Assembly: GCF_001574435.1 (NCBI RefSeq)
Contig: NZ_LOCN01000016.1
Span: 1-55,719 of the forward strand
Origin: Moritella sp. JT01
GTDB taxonomy: Bacteria > Pseudomonadota > Gammaproteobacteria > Enterobacterales > Moritellaceae
DNA: 55,719 nt
Direction of reading: 5' to 3'
Shown here: one piece after another, positions 12,050 to 21,727 of the stretch
How positions within the stretch are numbered: the stretch's first letter is position 1
How the letters are laid out: every line of letters begins with the position of its first letter
Translations under genes and position numbers: made by a program
Notes under the pieces: generated by a model
What the model saw: only the letters and a program-made list of their open reading frames with translations
The model's database searches: none
What the model was told of the DNA's origin: nothing

Positions 12050-14032
12050 ATGAGTTCGATTAAAAATATTTACTCTTCCTACTTCATTGCGTTTATGCTC
12101 GCAATCTTGGTCTTAACAACCATCGGTATTAAAACGTTTGTCTCGCCACAGTTACTTGAATCTTCAGAAGACATCATTCACAAGTCATTACAAAACGTAT
12201 CTGCAAACATTTTTAATAAACTGAATAAAGTAGAAGCTCAACAAAAAAATATCACGCAAGTTATCCCTGAATTATCGAGTGAACAAATTGATAAATTACT
12301 GCCAGCATTAGTCGACCAATATGGTGATAGCAACGTATTCGGTGGTGGTATTTGGCCATTACCTGATCAGCGTCAAGAAGGCACGCGTAAATTCAGTTCT
12401 TTTGTGCATCGTGATAGTAACAACCAATTGATCAGCAATGATTATTGGAATACCGCTGCAGCGCCAAATTATTTTGAACAGTCTTGGCACAGAGCCGGAC
12501 AAAATGCCCCAAGAGGCACCTGTGCCTGGGCACCTGCATACAAAGATTCCGCCAGTACCGAAGCACGTACCAACTGTAGTATGGGTATCTATAAAGACGG
12601 TCGTCTATATGGTGCGGCGACGATTGACGTAACACTCGGTTTCTTTAATCAACTTGCTAAAGACTTAGAGCGAGAGTTCGGTGGCTACATTCTGGTTGTC
12701 GAACAAGATGGTAAGATCCTGAATAATACAGCAGCAACCTCGGGAGATTTATTATTAAAAACCACCGCATCTCTGGCATCACGCTCTGCATTTATTAATG
12801 CCGTAAATAGCAATTTAAACAATCAAAATAACAAACAATATATTAGTTATGATGCAGAGAATGGCGAAGAGTACGCGCTGTATTTTGAACCATTAGAAGG
12901 TACACCATGGTCCATTGCATTAGCAGTGCCAGTGGTATCTTTACATGAAAATGAGTCAGTTATTTTATCGATTATTGCAGCAATCCAATTACCACTCATG
13001 CTGGCTATCATTTGTTTTTGTTACATCACCTTTAAACGCCTGTCACAACGCTTAATTGTATTACGTGAAAGCATTGACCTACTTTCACAAGGTAATGCAG
13101 ATCTAACAACACGTGTGCAAATCAAAGCAAATGATGAAGTTGGTGATATTGGCAACTCAGTGAATAATTTTATTAACTACTTACATACGCTAATGCTGTC
13201 AGTGAATAATTCATCAGTAAAAATTTCGGACTCGTTAATACAGGTCGAAGAACAAACTAAACTCACACACTGCATTATTCTCGGTCATGCGAAAGAAACG
13301 GAGCAAGCCGTTACTGCGATGGAAGAAATGAGTACCACAGCAAATATTGTGGCAACGAACGCGGCAGAAGCAGCGGCCGCAACACAACAAGTACATGACT
13401 CCGTTTCACAATCTAAATTGACCGTGGTTCGCGCGTCAAATAATGTACAGACTTTACTCGATGATGTGGAAGACACAGTTGTCAATATCGAAAATATGGC
13501 GCAGCATACCCAGCAAATCAGTGCAGTATTAACCGTAATTGGTGAGATTGCCGAACAAACCAATTTGTTAGCATTAAATGCGGCAATTGAAGCAGCGCGC
13601 GCTGGTGAACAAGGGCGTGGTTTTGCCGTGGTAGCCGATGAAGTCAGAGCATTAGCAGCACGCACACAAAACAGTACATCTGAAATTAATGCCATGTTGA
13701 CGAAGCTTAATTCTGGGGTAAATGCGGTAGTCAGTGCGATGGATAAAACCAAAGAGCGCTGTATTACCACTGCAACGGATACCCAAGAAGTAAACCAAGA
13801 TCTAGATAATATGGAAGTGGCGATTTCAACCATCAGTGAGCTTACCATTCAAATAGCGTCTGCGGCAGAAGAACAAAGTACAGTAAGTGCCGAAGTAACG
13901 CGAAATATGAATGAAATACAACTTATCGTGAATGAACTATCAAATAATGCAGAACATACTACAGCGACAACTCAAGAACTCGGTACCATGAATACCGAAT
14001 TAAAAGACGTTGTAAGTAAATTTAATTTATAA
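12050..14032 (+). CDS. Methyl-accepting chemotaxis protein with periplasmic Cache-type sensor
   Basis: A 660-residue transmembrane chemoreceptor. One helix at about 10-32 and another at about 305-328 bracket a periplasmic ligand domain of roughly 270 residues that looks like a double-Cache fold. That domain has two cysteines 17 residues apart (CAWAPAYKD...RTNC) that could form a disulfide. A HAMP segment follows (about 329-385), then the signalling coiled coil with the invariant hairpin [22 protein letters not shown] and [15 protein letters not shown]. It should signal through CheA/CheW. The ligand cannot be read from sequence. It is a lone gene with its own terminator. Confidence 0.93.
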   Translation: MSSIKNIYSSYFIAFMLAILVLTTIGIKTFVSPQLLESSEDIIHKSLQNVSANIFNKLNKVEAQQKNITQVIPELSSEQIDKLLPALVDQYGDSNVFGGGIWPLPDQRQEGTRKFSSFVHRDSNNQLISNDYWNTAAAPNYFEQSWHRAGQNAPRGTCAWAPAYKDSASTEARTNCSMGIYKDGRLYGAATIDVTLGFFNQLAKDLEREFGGYILVVEQDGKILNNTAATSGDLLLKTTASLASRSAFINAVNSNLNNQNNKQYISYDAENGEEYALYFEPLEGTPWSIALAVPVVSLHENESVILSIIAAIQLPLMLAIICFCYITFKRLSQRLIVLRESIDLLSQGNADLTTRVQIKANDEVGDIGNSVNNFINYLHTLMLSVNNSSVKISDSLIQVEEQTKLTHCIILGHAKETEQAVTAMEEMSTTANIVATNAAEAAAATQQVHDSVSQSKLTVVRASNNVQTLLDDVEDTVVNIENMAQHTQQISAVLTVIGEIAEQTNLLALNAAIEAARAGEQGRGFAVVADEVRALAARTQNSTSEINAMLTKLNSGVNAVVSAMDKTKERCITTATDTQEVNQDLDNMEVAISTISELTIQIASAAEEQSTVSAEVTRNMNEIQLIVNELSNNAEHTTATTQELGTMNTELKDVVSKFNL

Positions 14033-14053
14033 CGACAGCAATCACTGAATATC

Positions 14054-14086
14054 AGCCTTGTTTGTTTATCGCAGACAAGGCTTTTT
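14054..14086 (+). terminator. Terminator of the chemoreceptor gene
   Basis: A ten-pair stem (AGCCTTGTTT with AGACAAGGCT, one G-U pair) followed by TTTTATCT lies 21 bp past the stop codon on the plus strand. Confidence 0.8.
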
Positions 14087-14090
14087 ATCT

Positions 14091-14342
14091 TTAATCATAA
14101 TCAAAAGTAACACTCTGAAAATGAGGGTTATCGACTGTCACATCGAGCGTTAAGATCGTATCGAGTACAATCAAACGAATAACATCATCAACCGTCATCT
14201 TAATACATTCGTCGCGATTTTCGTTACGTTGCGTATCGAGCCCAATACCGTATATTTCAGCACCCGATTTAAGCGTTAACTTAACCGGATATTTGTGCAT
14301 ACACACTATTTCAATATAGTCATACTGATCGCATTTCATCAT
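14091..14342 (-). CDS. rof: Rof-like Rho-binding antiterminator (YaeO family)
   Basis: An 83-residue acidic protein opening with CDQYDYIEIVC and continuing with a Sm-like strand pattern (VKLTLKSGAEIYGIGLDTQ ... IRLIVLDTILTLDV). This is the CDxYDxLExxC...L.L.dG pattern of E. coli Rof/YaeO, which binds transcription terminator Rho and reduces termination. The identification rests on that N-terminal motif, length and spacing; overall similarity is modest. The first of two tandem ATGs is best placed (GGAG nine bases upstream). It converges on the chemoreceptor gene. Confidence 0.7.
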   Translation of the reverse strand: MMKCDQYDYIEIVCMHKYPVKLTLKSGAEIYGIGLDTQRNENRDECIKMTVDDVIRLIVLDTILTLDVTVDNPHFQSVTFDYD

Positions 14343-14471
14343 AGTTTATATCTCCACGTTACCCTGAAACAAGTCCTAACTTTTATCATAGTAGTTGAAC
14401 ATATACTAATTTTAGCTCTTTACAAACTAACGCTAACGTATGAATGCACCTTGTCATCAAATGAGAGGACA

Positions 14472-14813
14472 TTAACCTAAGCGCTTCGCCCAATTACCCG
14501 CATTGTCACGAGTACAATTTTCTTCACTATCAAACTTCACTTGCTTGTTGATATTTTTGAGTCTCACATCAACAGCATTAAGTGCTTGAGTCAATAAACC
14601 ATGTAAACGCTGATCTTGCTGCGATGCCGTTAATTGCGCAATATCAGCATTGCTATCAAACACACAGGTTATTTTTAAAGATGCCGGAAAATTATTGTAA
14701 TTAACTGTATGTGTTAACCATTGAAACCCTTGAATTTCATCTTTTGCATCTTCACAAACACCAGTAAGCACTTTGCATAAAGTGTTATCAATCTTCTTTT
14801 CTGTTTTGGTCAT
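14472..14813 (-). CDS. Conserved small cytoplasmic protein of unknown function
   Basis: A 113-residue soluble protein beginning MTKTEKKIDNTLCKVLTGVCE and containing GFQWLTHTVNYNNFPASLKITCVFD and a terminal GNWAKRLG. I recall similar proteins in Shewanella and vibrios, sometimes labelled Fis-family regulator, but no Fis-like helix-turn-helix is visible here, so I do not adopt that label. It lies 129 bp upstream of rof on the same strand. Function unknown. Confidence 0.75.
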   Translation of the reverse strand: MTKTEKKIDNTLCKVLTGVCEDAKDEIQGFQWLTHTVNYNNFPASLKITCVFDSNADIAQLTASQQDQRLHGLLTQALNAVDVRLKNINKQVKFDSEENCTRDNAGNWAKRLG

Positions 14814-14884
14814 ATTCTGCCAGCTGTTATCTTCTGAGTATTTATAGCGCTATCCTACCGTAAATCATCCCCTATAAACAATAA

Positions 14885-14904
14885 AGCCAACCCGAAGGCT
14901 GGCT
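14885..14904 (-). terminator. UUCG-loop terminator of the phoX gene
   Basis: On the minus strand the stem AGCCAGCC / GGTTGGCT closes a TTCG tetraloop and is followed by TTATTGTTT, 25 bp past the stop codon of the phosphatase gene. Confidence 0.8.
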
Positions 14905-14928
14905 ATCAATAACAAATATAGGGGTTAA

Positions 14929-16959
14929 CTAAACACCAACTTCACCACCGTCGTTTTTACGAATAATAACCGTTGCAGCCCGTGGTCGAACAGTTTGATT
15001 ACTCGGTGTTTCCATCGACGCGTCATTACTGTACGGCCAATTTTTAGGGTGTTGGATATTCAAAAACAGGTCCGTTTGAGCAGGACTAAAAGCTAAGCCT
15101 GTAACCTCTGCACCATTAGGGCCAACAAAGAAACGTTTTAGCGCAGTTTGATTCTCGCTGTTAATTGTCTCTAATTCTTCAGTATCAGTCGTTAGCTGAC
15201 TTGGCACGACAGCGAGCATTTGATCATTTGTGTACTCAGTTAATTCTGGTGCGCCATTATCCGTCTGGATCCACATGATACCGCGTGAATCAAATGTAAG
15301 ACCATCTGGACTTGCAAACTGATTTCGCTCGTCTAATCCAGAGATATTAATTTCTGGTGCTGCATCTTCTGCGGCACCAAATACAAAGATATCCCAGCTA
15401 AATTGCTCAACATCATCACCTTCTTGCCAACGAATAATATGCCCAGTGCTATTATTTAATCTTGGGTTAGCAGGATTGGTTGTATCTGTACGTTTGGTAT
15501 TATTCGTCAAGGTCATGTATACCGCACCATTAACAGGATCAACGGCCGCCCACTCAGGACGATCCATTGGCGTCGCACCAACAAGATCCGCAGCCCCTGC
15601 TGTATTTAAAATCATATCAGCAAGATTAGCGAAGTGATCTGCTAACACACCTTTATCTTTCGTAACCGCAGTCATCGTTAGTGGTAACCATACACCGACC
15701 CCATTATCGTCAAAACGTGCGACATACAAAGTACCTTGATCCATATACTTATCACCCACCGTTAAACGGTCAGTACGACTGGCGTCAGCAGGATCCCACA
15801 ACGCATCAGAAACGAATTTATAAATATATTCAAAACGAGAATCATGGCCAGAATAAAATACTATCGGTTTACCTGCAGTCACTTTTCCATAAACACAATC
15901 TTCATGGCGGAAACGCCCTAATGCGGTACGTTTAATCGCATTCGATTGATTATCATAAGGGTCTATTTCAACAATATAACCATAACCATTAGCTTCATTA
16001 CGGTAGTCATCAGTCGCACTCGCGCCTTTAATCGTAATATCAAAACGGCTAAATTCATCAGCAACTTCATCAATATTTCCCGCTAAATTATCCCAACCAT
16101 AACGGGTATTCTTATCGTCAATGCCGATACGTAATTGATCTGCGGTTTGCGTGCCAGTATTAACAAAGTAACCCGGCCAGTTTTCTTCACAAGTCAGGTA
16201 GGTACCCCATGGCGTATAACCATTACCACAGTTATTAAGCGTACCACGTACTTTATCGCCATCTGTAGCGAAAGCCGTTACGAGTAATTCCTTATCAGCA
16301 ACAGGGCCGCTAATATCCATAATAGTAGCACCTGTAAAGCGACGATTATGGCTATCATTTTTAACTACATCCCAAATACCATTAGTTTGCTTAATACGTA
16401 CAACGGTAACACCATGCGCATTAATTTCTTTACGTACCTCGTCAAGAATTGTACGTAAGCTATTCGAATCGTTAGTCGGTCCTGCAGGGTGTAATGCCTT
16501 TTGATCTATATACTCGTGATTAATACATAATAAACCATCAGTAGAGCTGCCATTTAGTGGAAAATAATGCATGCCGTCATGATGCATACCCAGTGAATTA
16601 GCTTGATCTAATGCGGTATTTGAACCATCTGCTTGCCACTCTTGAGCAAAGTCATTAAGCGGCGTACCCCAAGGTGCAAGTACTTGTGCACTGTAACCTT
16701 TAGGCACAACAACAGCGTCTAGCTTAGCCCCCGAAATAGAGTCGAACCCTAATTCTACTTTTGGTGTAGTCGTCAGATTTTTATCATTCCCAGTATTTGA
16801 ACAACCTGTTAAACCAATACCACTTAACATACCAACAGCAGCCATCCCCACGCCTGCTCTTAATATACTGCGGCGAGATAATTCTCTCTCCATTACTGCT
16901 GCAAATGGTTCATTATTACTATTATTATATTTAGTTGGGTCAAATGTATCTTTGCTCAT
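14929..16959 (-). CDS. phoX: PhoX-family (DUF839) alkaline phosphatase, Tat-exported lipoprotein
   Basis: PhoX enzymes are calcium/iron phosphatases that release phosphate from organic phosphomonoesters outside the cytoplasm. The 676 residues start with a twin-arginine signal (SRRSILRAGVGMAAVGM, arginines 29-30) running straight into a lipobox (LTGC, cysteine 53), so export by Tat and lipid anchoring are expected. Family segments include GTYLTCEENWPGYF, EIDPYDNQSNAIKRTALGRF and YSGHDSRFEYIYKFV. A Pho box sits 64 bp upstream. It is a single-gene unit with its own terminator. Substrate range is not predictable. Confidence 0.9.
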   Translation of the reverse strand: MSKDTFDPTKYNNSNNEPFAAVMERELSRRSILRAGVGMAAVGMLSGIGLTGCSNTGNDKNLTTTPKVELGFDSISGAKLDAVVVPKGYSAQVLAPWGTPLNDFAQEWQADGSNTALDQANSLGMHHDGMHYFPLNGSSTDGLLCINHEYIDQKALHPAGPTNDSNSLRTILDEVRKEINAHGVTVVRIKQTNGIWDVVKNDSHNRRFTGATIMDISGPVADKELLVTAFATDGDKVRGTLNNCGNGYTPWGTYLTCEENWPGYFVNTGTQTADQLRIGIDDKNTRYGWDNLAGNIDEVADEFSRFDITIKGASATDDYRNEANGYGYIVEIDPYDNQSNAIKRTALGRFRHEDCVYGKVTAGKPIVFYSGHDSRFEYIYKFVSDALWDPADASRTDRLTVGDKYMDQGTLYVARFDDNGVGVWLPLTMTAVTKDKGVLADHFANLADMILNTAGAADLVGATPMDRPEWAAVDPVNGAVYMTLTNNTKRTDTTNPANPRLNNSTGHIIRWQEGDDVEQFSWDIFVFGAAEDAAPEINISGLDERNQFASPDGLTFDSRGIMWIQTDNGAPELTEYTNDQMLAVVPSQLTTDTEELETINSENQTALKRFFVGPNGAEVTGLAFSPAQTDLFLNIQHPKNWPYSNDASMETPSNQTVRPRAATVIIRKNDGGEVGV

Positions 16960-17022
16960 GCTTCTATCTACTCAATAATTATTTAAGACCGATATAAACT
17001 AGCAAGCAATTATGTATTTTCT

Positions 17023-17040
17023 ATTTCAGAAATATGACAG
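17023..17040 (-). promoter_or_regulatory. Pho box (PhoB operator) of phoX
   Basis: Read on the minus strand, CTGTCATATTTCTGAAAT gives one perfect half-site (CTGTCAT), a four-base spacer and a weaker second half-site. A -10-like CATAAT starts eight bases further on, the geometry of PhoB-activated promoters that lack a -35 box. Confidence 0.65.
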
Positions 17041-17110
17041 TTTTTATAATCAACCGTATAAACAGCTAAAATAATTATATTTCCCTTCAATTACAGATAA
17101 ACTCACCGTG

Positions 17111-19156
17111 CTAATACACCTCAACAGGCAGTAATAAATCATTATGAACGACGGCTTTTTCGTGTAAATAAATAGAGAATGTCGACCCGATGCCAAGATC
17201 AGATTTTACCGTTATTTTGCCGCCAACTTCGCTAATAATACTTTGACTCACAGATAAACCTAACCCTGTACCACTACGACGTGTAGTGAAAAACGGGTCA
17301 AAAATACGCGCTAAATTGTCTTCACTGATACCACACCCATGATCACTAATATGTACTGCCGCACCAATAATATTACCGTTATTATCATGCCAGTCCTCAG
17401 TTTTAATCTTCAACAACCCTTTGTCACCCATGGCATGTACGCCATTCATTTGCAGGTTAACTAATACTTGTAAAAGTTGATGACGGTTCACTTCGACACA
17501 ACATTTAGCATCAAGTTGCGATTCAATTTGCACATCGGCAGATTTAGTGCCTGAACCGACCAAAGTTAAACTCTCTTTTACAATCAAATTTAAGTGCTGC
17601 CAAGTGATCTCGTCTTGTACCCCACCTTGACGGCTATACTGCAGTAAACTTCGAGTAATATTACGAATTCGATCAATCTGCTCATGTATCGCCTCAAGCT
17701 CTTCAGTGACTCGTTGACTGTCTTCTCCAAGTTCGAGTTGCAACAATTCCACATTGCCTAGAATCACCGCGGTTGGATTGTTAATCTCGTGAGCAATACC
17801 GGCGGTTAACTCACCAAGAGCAGCCAACTTTTCACTCATCACTAGCTTACTGCGCGTTTGATTTAGCAACTTAATGTATTGCTCTAACTCTTGGGTTTTA
17901 TCATGTAAGCTCTGCGTTCGACTATGAACCTTATCTTCAAGCTCCAGCGAAGCCCGTTTAATTACATCATTACGCTGTTGCAACTGATCTAACATCGAAT
18001 CAAATTGCTGACCAAAGATCGCTAATTCATGATCCTGACATAACCCCAGATCACCAATACGACGATTTAACCCTAATGGCACTACTCTCACCACATTATG
18101 GATCTTTTCAATCGGTATGAATAAATCCCGTGCGCCACGATATACCAAGCCACCAGAAAGTAACAATACCGCTATAATACCCACGCTAAATTCAGCAATA
18201 TTGGTTAGAAACGTTTCCAATAATGGCCACTCTAAATAACCGGTGTAGAGCATACCGATCACATGACCACCATAGTCTCGTAACGGCTCATAAGCGGAGA
18301 TGTACCAATCATCGTAAACGAATGCCCGACCAACCCAATTATCTCCTCCAATAAGCACCTGCTGTTTTACTTCTAGAGAAACGCGGGTGCCAATTGCACG
18401 GCTATTAAGCTGGTCACTATCAAGCAGGACATTGGTACTGACTCGGATATCATCCATAAAGAGTGTCACCGTCCCAATACTGTCTAGCGGCAATGTCCCA
18501 TCGCTGTAAACAAGGTCTCGAATACGGTCAACAAGTTGGGTGCTATTATTCAGTAATATGCCACCATCAATAATCCACTCTAATTGATTATCACGATTAA
18601 AAATAGGGAGCAAATTACGGCTAATAAGCCCTCGATACTCCAATTTATTTTCTCGTAATAACGGGATCTGAGCTGACAAAGGCAGCGTACTATTTAATGC
18701 CAACAATTCATCATGATTAAGTACTTGAAAAAACGTTTGTGGTTTAGCGGTAAGTAATAACTGTTGATTCACCAACGGGAACGAATCTAATGCTGACGCA
18801 GGATGTAATACCACAAAATCTAATGCGTAATTTTCAGCTTGGCGTTTAACCCATTCTGGTAACTTATTTTCATTTGTGCGTAGTAAATGTTGGAAATCAT
18901 AAGATGAAGACAGTGATGTCAACTTCATCCGTTGTTCTTTTTGCAATAACTCTATACTGTTATGCGCAACAGCCAGATCCGATTTCACATTCATTAATGC
19001 GTTTTGCCATGTATACGTCATTGTCCAATACATGGTCAGTACAAATAAAGCAAACAGCGTGATCACTATGGGCACCGATGTAAGCACTAGCAAACGATAA
19101 CGTACCATGGTTCTAAAACGCTTAATCCATAACAGTATAAATTGCTTCATTTTCAT
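17111..19156 (-). CDS. Membrane sensor histidine kinase with periplasmic Cache domain
   Basis: A 681-residue kinase. Helices at about 22-45 and 322-338 enclose a periplasmic sensor with the Cache-type ending VGRAFVYDDWYISAYEPLRD..G.VIGMLYTGY. Next come a HAMP-like linker, a coiled coil (about 385-440), the HisKA box AALGELTAGIAHEINNP with the phospho-accepting His456, and an ATPase domain with GCGISEDNLARIFDPFFTT and GTGLGLSVSQSII. Its ATG overlaps the stop of the upstream sigma-54 response regulator by four bases, so the two form one translationally coupled operon. The signal is unknown; by position it should concern formate, tungstate or respiratory state (inference). Confidence 0.93.
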   Translation of the reverse strand: MKMKQFILLWIKRFRTMVRYRLLVLTSVPIVITLFALFVLTMYWTMTYTWQNALMNVKSDLAVAHNSIELLQKEQRMKLTSLSSSYDFQHLLRTNENKLPEWVKRQAENYALDFVVLHPASALDSFPLVNQQLLLTAKPQTFFQVLNHDELLALNSTLPLSAQIPLLRENKLEYRGLISRNLLPIFNRDNQLEWIIDGGILLNNSTQLVDRIRDLVYSDGTLPLDSIGTVTLFMDDIRVSTNVLLDSDQLNSRAIGTRVSLEVKQQVLIGGDNWVGRAFVYDDWYISAYEPLRDYGGHVIGMLYTGYLEWPLLETFLTNIAEFSVGIIAVLLLSGGLVYRGARDLFIPIEKIHNVVRVVPLGLNRRIGDLGLCQDHELAIFGQQFDSMLDQLQQRNDVIKRASLELEDKVHSRTQSLHDKTQELEQYIKLLNQTRSKLVMSEKLAALGELTAGIAHEINNPTAVILGNVELLQLELGEDSQRVTEELEAIHEQIDRIRNITRSLLQYSRQGGVQDEITWQHLNLIVKESLTLVGSGTKSADVQIESQLDAKCCVEVNRHQLLQVLVNLQMNGVHAMGDKGLLKIKTEDWHDNNGNIIGAAVHISDHGCGISEDNLARIFDPFFTTRRSGTGLGLSVSQSIISEVGGKITVKSDLGIGSTFSIYLHEKAVVHNDLLLPVEVY

Positions 19157-20619
19157 AAGGCGGCTTCATCAATCCATTCTTTATATTTACGCTCTAACGT
19201 TTTACGTGCCACGCCAAGCTTACGCGCAGCCGCTGACTTATTCCCTTCGTGAGAGTCAACTACCTGCATGATATGTGCTTTTTCTACTTCTTTTAATGTC
19301 CATGTCGTTGGATAACAATATTGATCTTCATCACCGATGACCTCAGACGAGCAACGACAAGGGCTCTCGAGATTCGCTTCATCCATACGTATTTGGTCAA
19401 ATCGCGTAATAGCCGCTCTTGGCAGTGGGACCGCATCACCTTGCAGCTCTCGCCAATATTCAGCAGGCGGTTTACCGAGCAAAATACAACGTTCCATCAT
19501 ATTCCGTAATTCACGAATATTACCTGGCCAATCATATGCTTGCATCGCAAGTATATCTTCATGTGTCCAACTGACACTTTTCATGCCTAAATCATTAGAT
19601 AATTTGAGTGTAAAATGATGAGCTAATGCTGGAATATCTTCAACACGATCACGCAAGGGTGGTAAGTCTACCGTTAATACATTTAGACGGTAATACAGGT
19701 CCTGACGAAAACGCCCCGCTTCGACTTCCACTTTTAAATTACGATTGGTTGCCGCGACAATGCGCACGTCAATGGGAATTTCACGCTCACCACCAACAGG
19801 TCTAATCGCTTTTTGCTCTAATACCCGTAATAACGACGATTGCATGGCAAGTGGCATTTCACCAATCTCGTCGAGGAATAAGGTACCGCCGTTGGCAACG
19901 CGAAATAGCCCTTCTCGGCTTTTTTTAGCGCCCGTAAACGCGCCTTGAATATGACCAAACAATTCACTTTCTAATAGGTCAGGTGCAATCGAACCACAGT
20001 TTAATGGTACAAAAGGACCATTACGTAAACTAAGTTGATGTAAAGCCCGCGCCACTAATTCTTTACCGGTACCCGATTCACCCTCAATTAATACAGCTGC
20101 CATGGATGGGGCAATCTGGGTTATCAGCTTTTTCATTGATAAGGTTTTAGCGGCATCACCGATAATATCGATAGGAAATGTACGTTCAATATCACGTTGC
20201 AGCGCAAAGTTCTGACGTTCCACTAAACGGCGTTCGATACAACGACTTACCGATTGCATCATTTGTTCGAGGTTGAACGGTTTTAAAATAAAGTCTGAAG
20301 CACCAGCCCGTAACGCTTTAATCGCGGTATCTAAATCGGCATAGCCAGTCATAAAGATCACATCACTACGACGCGTTTGCGGATCAAATGCTTCGTGCCA
20401 CTCAATACCAGATCGCCCAGGTAAATTAATATCAACAATAAGTAAATCGAAATGGCAGCGCTTACGGAGTTCTTCTGCTTCTTCGATGCTACCAGCAGTA
20501 TCAACTTGGGCAAATTTTTTGCTTAACGCTTTCTTTAAGATCGCGCGCATACCCGGTTCATCATCAACAACAAGTACAGAGACCGCAGCCCAAGAGGGAG
20601 AAGAAGTAAATTCTGACAT
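19153..20619 (-). CDS. Sigma-54-dependent response regulator (NtrC/DctD class)
   Basis: A 488-residue activator of three domains. The receiver (1-125) has the acidic pocket Asp19/Asp20, phospho-site Asp63, Thr91 and Lys113. The AAA+ domain (about 150-385) has Walker A GESGTGKE at 180-187, the sigma-54-contacting GAFTGA at 226-231 and Walker B TLFLDE at 246-251. A C-terminal Fis-type helix-turn-helix (GNKSAAARKLGVARKTLERKYKEW) completes it. It is the first gene of the operon with its kinase and faces tupA across a 256-bp gap holding a sigma-54 promoter and a 15-bp palindrome. It is the obvious activator of the four sigma-54 promoters found here, though that link is inferred. Confidence 0.95.
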   Translation of the reverse strand: MSEFTSSPSWAAVSVLVVDDEPGMRAILKKALSKKFAQVDTAGSIEEAEELRKRCHFDLLIVDINLPGRSGIEWHEAFDPQTRRSDVIFMTGYADLDTAIKALRAGASDFILKPFNLEQMMQSVSRCIERRLVERQNFALQRDIERTFPIDIIGDAAKTLSMKKLITQIAPSMAAVLIEGESGTGKELVARALHQLSLRNGPFVPLNCGSIAPDLLESELFGHIQGAFTGAKKSREGLFRVANGGTLFLDEIGEMPLAMQSSLLRVLEQKAIRPVGGEREIPIDVRIVAATNRNLKVEVEAGRFRQDLYYRLNVLTVDLPPLRDRVEDIPALAHHFTLKLSNDLGMKSVSWTHEDILAMQAYDWPGNIRELRNMMERCILLGKPPAEYWRELQGDAVPLPRAAITRFDQIRMDEANLESPCRCSSEVIGDEDQYCYPTTWTLKEVEKAHIMQVVDSHEGNKSAAARKLGVARKTLERKYKEWIDEAAL

Positions 20620-20650
20620 AAATATAAATAACTACCGTAATTTTTAAGTT

Positions 20651-20665
20651 GCGACATTTTGTCCC
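20651..20665. promoter_or_regulatory. Putative activator binding site (UAS) between the regulator and tupA
   Basis: The imperfect palindrome GCGACATTTTGTCCC agrees at 13 of 15 positions with GAGACATTTTGTCGC upstream of the fdh operon (33202-33216). Its centre is about 160 bp upstream of the predicted tupA start, a normal enhancer distance for sigma-54 activators. It also lies 32 bp upstream of the regulator gene's start codon, so autoregulation is possible. Confidence 0.6.
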
Positions 20666-20792
20666 ATATCGACTAACAAAGTCAAAACTGTTTCAACCCT
20701 TTATTTACGCTCAATTTAATCAAAATATTATTTACCTTTTAAATTAACCACTTACTGGTATTTATAGTGTTTTATCTGGTTTATTTTTAATT

Positions 20793-20808
20793 TGGCATCT
20801 AATTTGCT
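20793..20808 (+). promoter_or_regulatory. Sigma-54 (-24/-12) promoter of the tupABC operon
   Basis: TGGCATCTAATTTGCT matches the consensus TGGCAC-N5-TTGC[A/T] at ten of eleven defined bases, with the required GG-N10-GC spacing. The predicted start is about 20819, leaving a 57-base leader before tupA. Confidence 0.75.
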
Positions 20809-20875
20809 ACATAACGAGAAATACGGTGACTTTTCAACTAACTTATATAAATAACTTTAACGTCAGGAAGACCTA

Positions 20876-21700
20876 ATGACTGTAAAACCGATGAAATTTA
20901 TCCAAACATCGCTTGCCTTATTCGCACTTGCAACGGCAGCCGGAGTCAATGCCGCAGACGACATGAAAATCCGTTTGGCCACCACAACCAGTACTTATCA
21001 TTCAGGGCTGCTTGATTTTTTGTTACCTGAATTCAAAAAAGACACAGGTTATACGGTTGACGTACTTGCAGCTGGTACGGGTAAATCACTACGCATGGGT
21101 CAAAATGGCGATGTTGATTTGGTCATGACGCACGCAGCAAAATCAGAAGCGAAATTTGTTGAAGCGGGTTACGGTGTACTACCACGTCAACTCATGTATA
21201 ACGATTTTGTCCTTGTTGGCCCCAAAGCTGACCCAGCAAAAATCAATGCTGGAACAGATGTTGTGAAAGCATTAGCTGGCATTGCATCTTACAACGCAAC
21301 CTTCATTTCTCGTGGTGATGATTCAGGCACCAACAAAAAAGAACTTAGCCTTTGGGCTCAAACTAAAATGGAACCAAACTTTGCTGGCTACAAAGCGATA
21401 GGTCAAGGCATGGGACCAACGCTGAACATGGCATCTGAGCTGCAAGCGTACACGTTAACAGACCGTGGAACTTGGTTAGCTTACCAAAATAAACTAGACC
21501 TTAAGATTGTTGTACAAGGTGATAAACGTTTATTTAACCCATACCAAGTGATCTTAGTGAACCCAAGCCGTTATCCAGATATCAATTACCGAGGTGCAAA
21601 AATATTCAGTGATTGGTTAGTCAATCCAAAAGCACAAACCATGATCAACAGTTATAAACGTAGCGGCGAGCAATTGTTTGTTGCGAATGCCAAGTCTTAA
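20876..21700 (+). CDS. tupA: Tungstate ABC transporter, periplasmic binding protein
   Basis: TupA captures tungstate with high selectivity over molybdate. The 274 residues start with a Sec signal peptide ending near VNAADD. They contain the TupA oxyanion motifs IRLATTTSTYHSGLLD, GTGKSLRMGQNGDVDLVMTHA and SRGDDSGTNKKEL. The TTTS motif separates TupA from ModA and WtpA. It has an AGGAAG ribosome site and follows a sigma-54 promoter. It begins a plus-strand run tupA-tupB-tupC-mobA-mobB/moeA, linking metal uptake to cofactor assembly. Confidence 0.95.
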   Translation: MTVKPMKFIQTSLALFALATAAGVNAADDMKIRLATTTSTYHSGLLDFLLPEFKKDTGYTVDVLAAGTGKSLRMGQNGDVDLVMTHAAKSEAKFVEAGYGVLPRQLMYNDFVLVGPKADPAKINAGTDVVKALAGIASYNATFISRGDDSGTNKKELSLWAQTKMEPNFAGYKAIGQGMGPTLNMASELQAYTLTDRGTWLAYQNKLDLKIVVQGDKRLFNPYQVILVNPSRYPDINYRGAKIFSDWLVNPKAQTMINSYKRSGEQLFVANAKS

Positions 21701-21727
21701 TAACCGAATTAGAAACCTAGATACTTA

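Noticed and set aside
13285-13848. 187-codon open frame on the minus strand, rich in Ala, Ser and Thr
   Set aside because: It is the mirror of the repetitive coiled-coil coding sequence of the chemoreceptor; no ribosome site or recognisable family.
14472-14813. Label as a Fis-family transcription regulator
   Set aside because: The sequence shows no Fis-type C-terminal helix-turn-helix; the label, where used, seems to be propagated without support.
20671-20697. Second copy of the 15-bp palindrome near the tupA-side site
   Set aside because: The best alignment (around 20680-20694) matches only about five of fifteen positions, no better than chance.
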